DNA of 36,070 nucleotides from an uncultured Clostridia bacterium (GTDB lineage Bacteria; Bacillota; Clostridia; Christensenellales; CAG-1252). The translations under genes and the position numbers were made by a program. Shown piece by piece: positions 34,815 through 36,070 of the stretch. The DNA lies in assembly GCA_946648015.1 (NCBI GenBank), contig CAMPCZ010000005.1:1-36070 (forward strand). Direction: 5' to 3'. A model generated the notes under the pieces. That model saw only the letters and a program-made list of their open reading frames with translations, did not search any database and was not told the DNA's origin. Numbering within the stretch: position 1 is the first letter of the stretch; each line of letters opens with the position of its first letter.

Positions 34815-35963
34815 ATGTTGAAAACGCAAAAGCAATTATCATTACGCGCCAAGACCATCATTTCGTTGGCGTGCTTCGCCGTGGTGTTTGCCGCACTTGC
34901 CGTCGTCGCCGCATTTTACGATTTGCAGATTAGCCGTATCCTCACCAAACATAGCTTGGTGGCGCCCGCATTCGGGCAGGAGCACGGCAGCTATATATCC
35001 AACAACGGCTTCGCCTTGTTCTTCGAGGCGTTGGGCAGCAGCCCCATCTATTTGATGGCCTCTGTGGCGGGTGCCATCGTGTTTTGGTTCTTCGCACGCA
35101 AGAGCGGCAAGTTGCGCGCTTTGGCCGCGCTCGGCGCCATTATGGTGGTGGCGGGCTTTACGCTCACCGTCAAGGATCTGTTTAGCTACGTTGCCGAGTA
35201 CATCGGTTCTCAGCTCGCTTCCCAAAGCGCCTTGGTGCTGGCCGCCCATCACGCGGCGGGTGCCGGCTATATTTTGGGGCTGTCCGTGGTGGTGGCGCTT
35301 GTGCCCGGCGTGGGCATGATTTTGCTTTGGCAACGCATTCCCAAGGCCGTCAACGACAAGATGATCTGGTGGGCGATCGCCATCGTTGCCACCCTCTTGT
35401 TCTATCTCATTCCCCACTTCGTCAAAGGACCCGTGGGCAGGGTGCGCTACCGCACTATGAATTATCTCAACGATTTCAGTTTGTATACCCCTTGGTACCA
35501 ACTCAACGGCAAGCGCGTGCTCACCGCCGACGGCGTGGTCGCATCCACGCCGCAGACCAAGGCTGCCATCATTGTGGCCAGCGACGCGTGCAAGTCGTTC
35601 CCCAGCGGGCACACGTTCTCGGCGGGCATGATCTATTCGCTGTTGGCTTTGCCTTATCTTAGCGACAAGTGCAACAAGACGGGGGTCAAGGTCGGCCTTT
35701 GGTGCGGTACCGTCGCCTATACGGCCCTCGTTGCCGTCAGCCGCATTGTGGCGGGCGCTCACTATATGGGCGACGTCTTGTTCGGCGGCAGCATCGCATT
35801 CGTCGGCTCTATGATCATGCGCGAGATCTTTGTCTGCCGGGGCGCCCATGTCAAAGCGCTCTTCGGCAAGCAACCTGCGGTCGAGGCCGTTTCCGGCGAG
35901 GCAACGGTTGCCACCGAGGAAGCCGGCGCATTGCCCGAAGAGGACAAAACGGACGCCGAATAG
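34815..35963 (+). CDS. PAP2-family membrane phosphatase
   Basis: KGPVGRVRYRTM, CKSFPSGHTFSAGMIYSLLALPYLS, SRIVAGAHYMGDVLFGG (three PAP2 motifs). Confidence 0.88.
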   Translation: MLKTQKQLSLRAKTIISLACFAVVFAALAVVAAFYDLQISRILTKHSLVAPAFGQEHGSYISNNGFALFFEALGSSPIYLMASVAGAIVFWFFARKSGKLRALAALGAIMVVAGFTLTVKDLFSYVAEYIGSQLASQSALVLAAHHAAGAGYILGLSVVVALVPGVGMILLWQRIPKAVNDKMIWWAIAIVATLLFYLIPHFVKGPVGRVRYRTMNYLNDFSLYTPWYQLNGKRVLTADGVVASTPQTKAAIIVASDACKSFPSGHTFSAGMIYSLLALPYLSDKCNKTGVKVGLWCGTVAYTALVAVSRIVAGAHYMGDVLFGGSIAFVGSMIMREIFVCRGAHVKALFGKQPAVEAVSGEATVATEEAGALPEEDKTDAE

Positions 35964-35989
35964 CGGCGGGCTTACAACCGATTTCAGCG

Positions 35990-36018
35990 ACAAAGCGGCG
36001 TTCACGCCGCTTTTTGTT
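35990..36018 (+). terminator. Rho-independent terminator after PAP2 gene
   Basis: ACAAAGCGGCG-ttca-CGCCGCTTTTTGT. Confidence 0.88.
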
Positions 36019-36070
36019 TGCCCCTATGGCGGTTTGCGGCGGCCGAATCGCATCGCAAATAGTCCGTGTA

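Noticed and set aside
1-36070. CRISPR arrays, tRNA/rRNA genes, IS elements, prophage or known defence systems
   Set aside because: No direct repeat-spacer pattern, cloverleaf-like sequence, transposase/integrase motifs or recognisable defence proteins found by reading.

Overview
This 36 kb bacterial chromosomal window looks like a spore-forming Clostridia-like Firmicute (inferred from gene content and spmA/spmB, not from a database search). It contains two separated ribosomal/transcription clusters. The first is secY(partial)-adk-map-KOW protein-infA-rpmJ-rpsM-rpsK-rpsD-rpoA-rplQ. The second is rpmG-secE-nusG-rplK-rplA-(L10 leader)-rplJ-rplL, which ends in a strong terminator with no rpoB after it. 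Between and after them are a 1089-aa lipoprotein, glyS, a walJ-like MBL gene followed by two CPBP proteases and rlmH, a short ROK-like regulator, a COG2509-type FAD protein, tmk, an ArsB/NhaD-type transporter, a RimK-like ATP-grasp, spmAB, a DUF1624-type membrane protein, an FAD oxidoreductase, a ComEC lacking the MBL domain, a minimal kinase-like protein, an esterase-like protein, lepB, DUF2804, DUF1292 and PAP2 proteins. I found no CRISPR, transposon, prophage, tRNA or rRNA. The best discovery candidates are: (1) an unlisted 45-aa minus-strand micro-ORF with cysteines at exact heptad positions 14/21/28/42 next to spmAB; (2) an unlisted 53-aa, 9-Cys minus-strand microprotein; (3) a consensus promoter plus a long imperfect hairpin leader ahead of rpsM; (4) an apparently mutually exclusive pairing in the rplJ leader; (5) candidate leaderless genes with extended -10 or sigma-E-like promoters abutting the ATG; (6) 5'-terminal hairpins starting at predicted TSSs; (7) two CPBP proteases between walJ and rlmH, where B. 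subtilis has HtrC. All functional calls come from motif recognition by eye.
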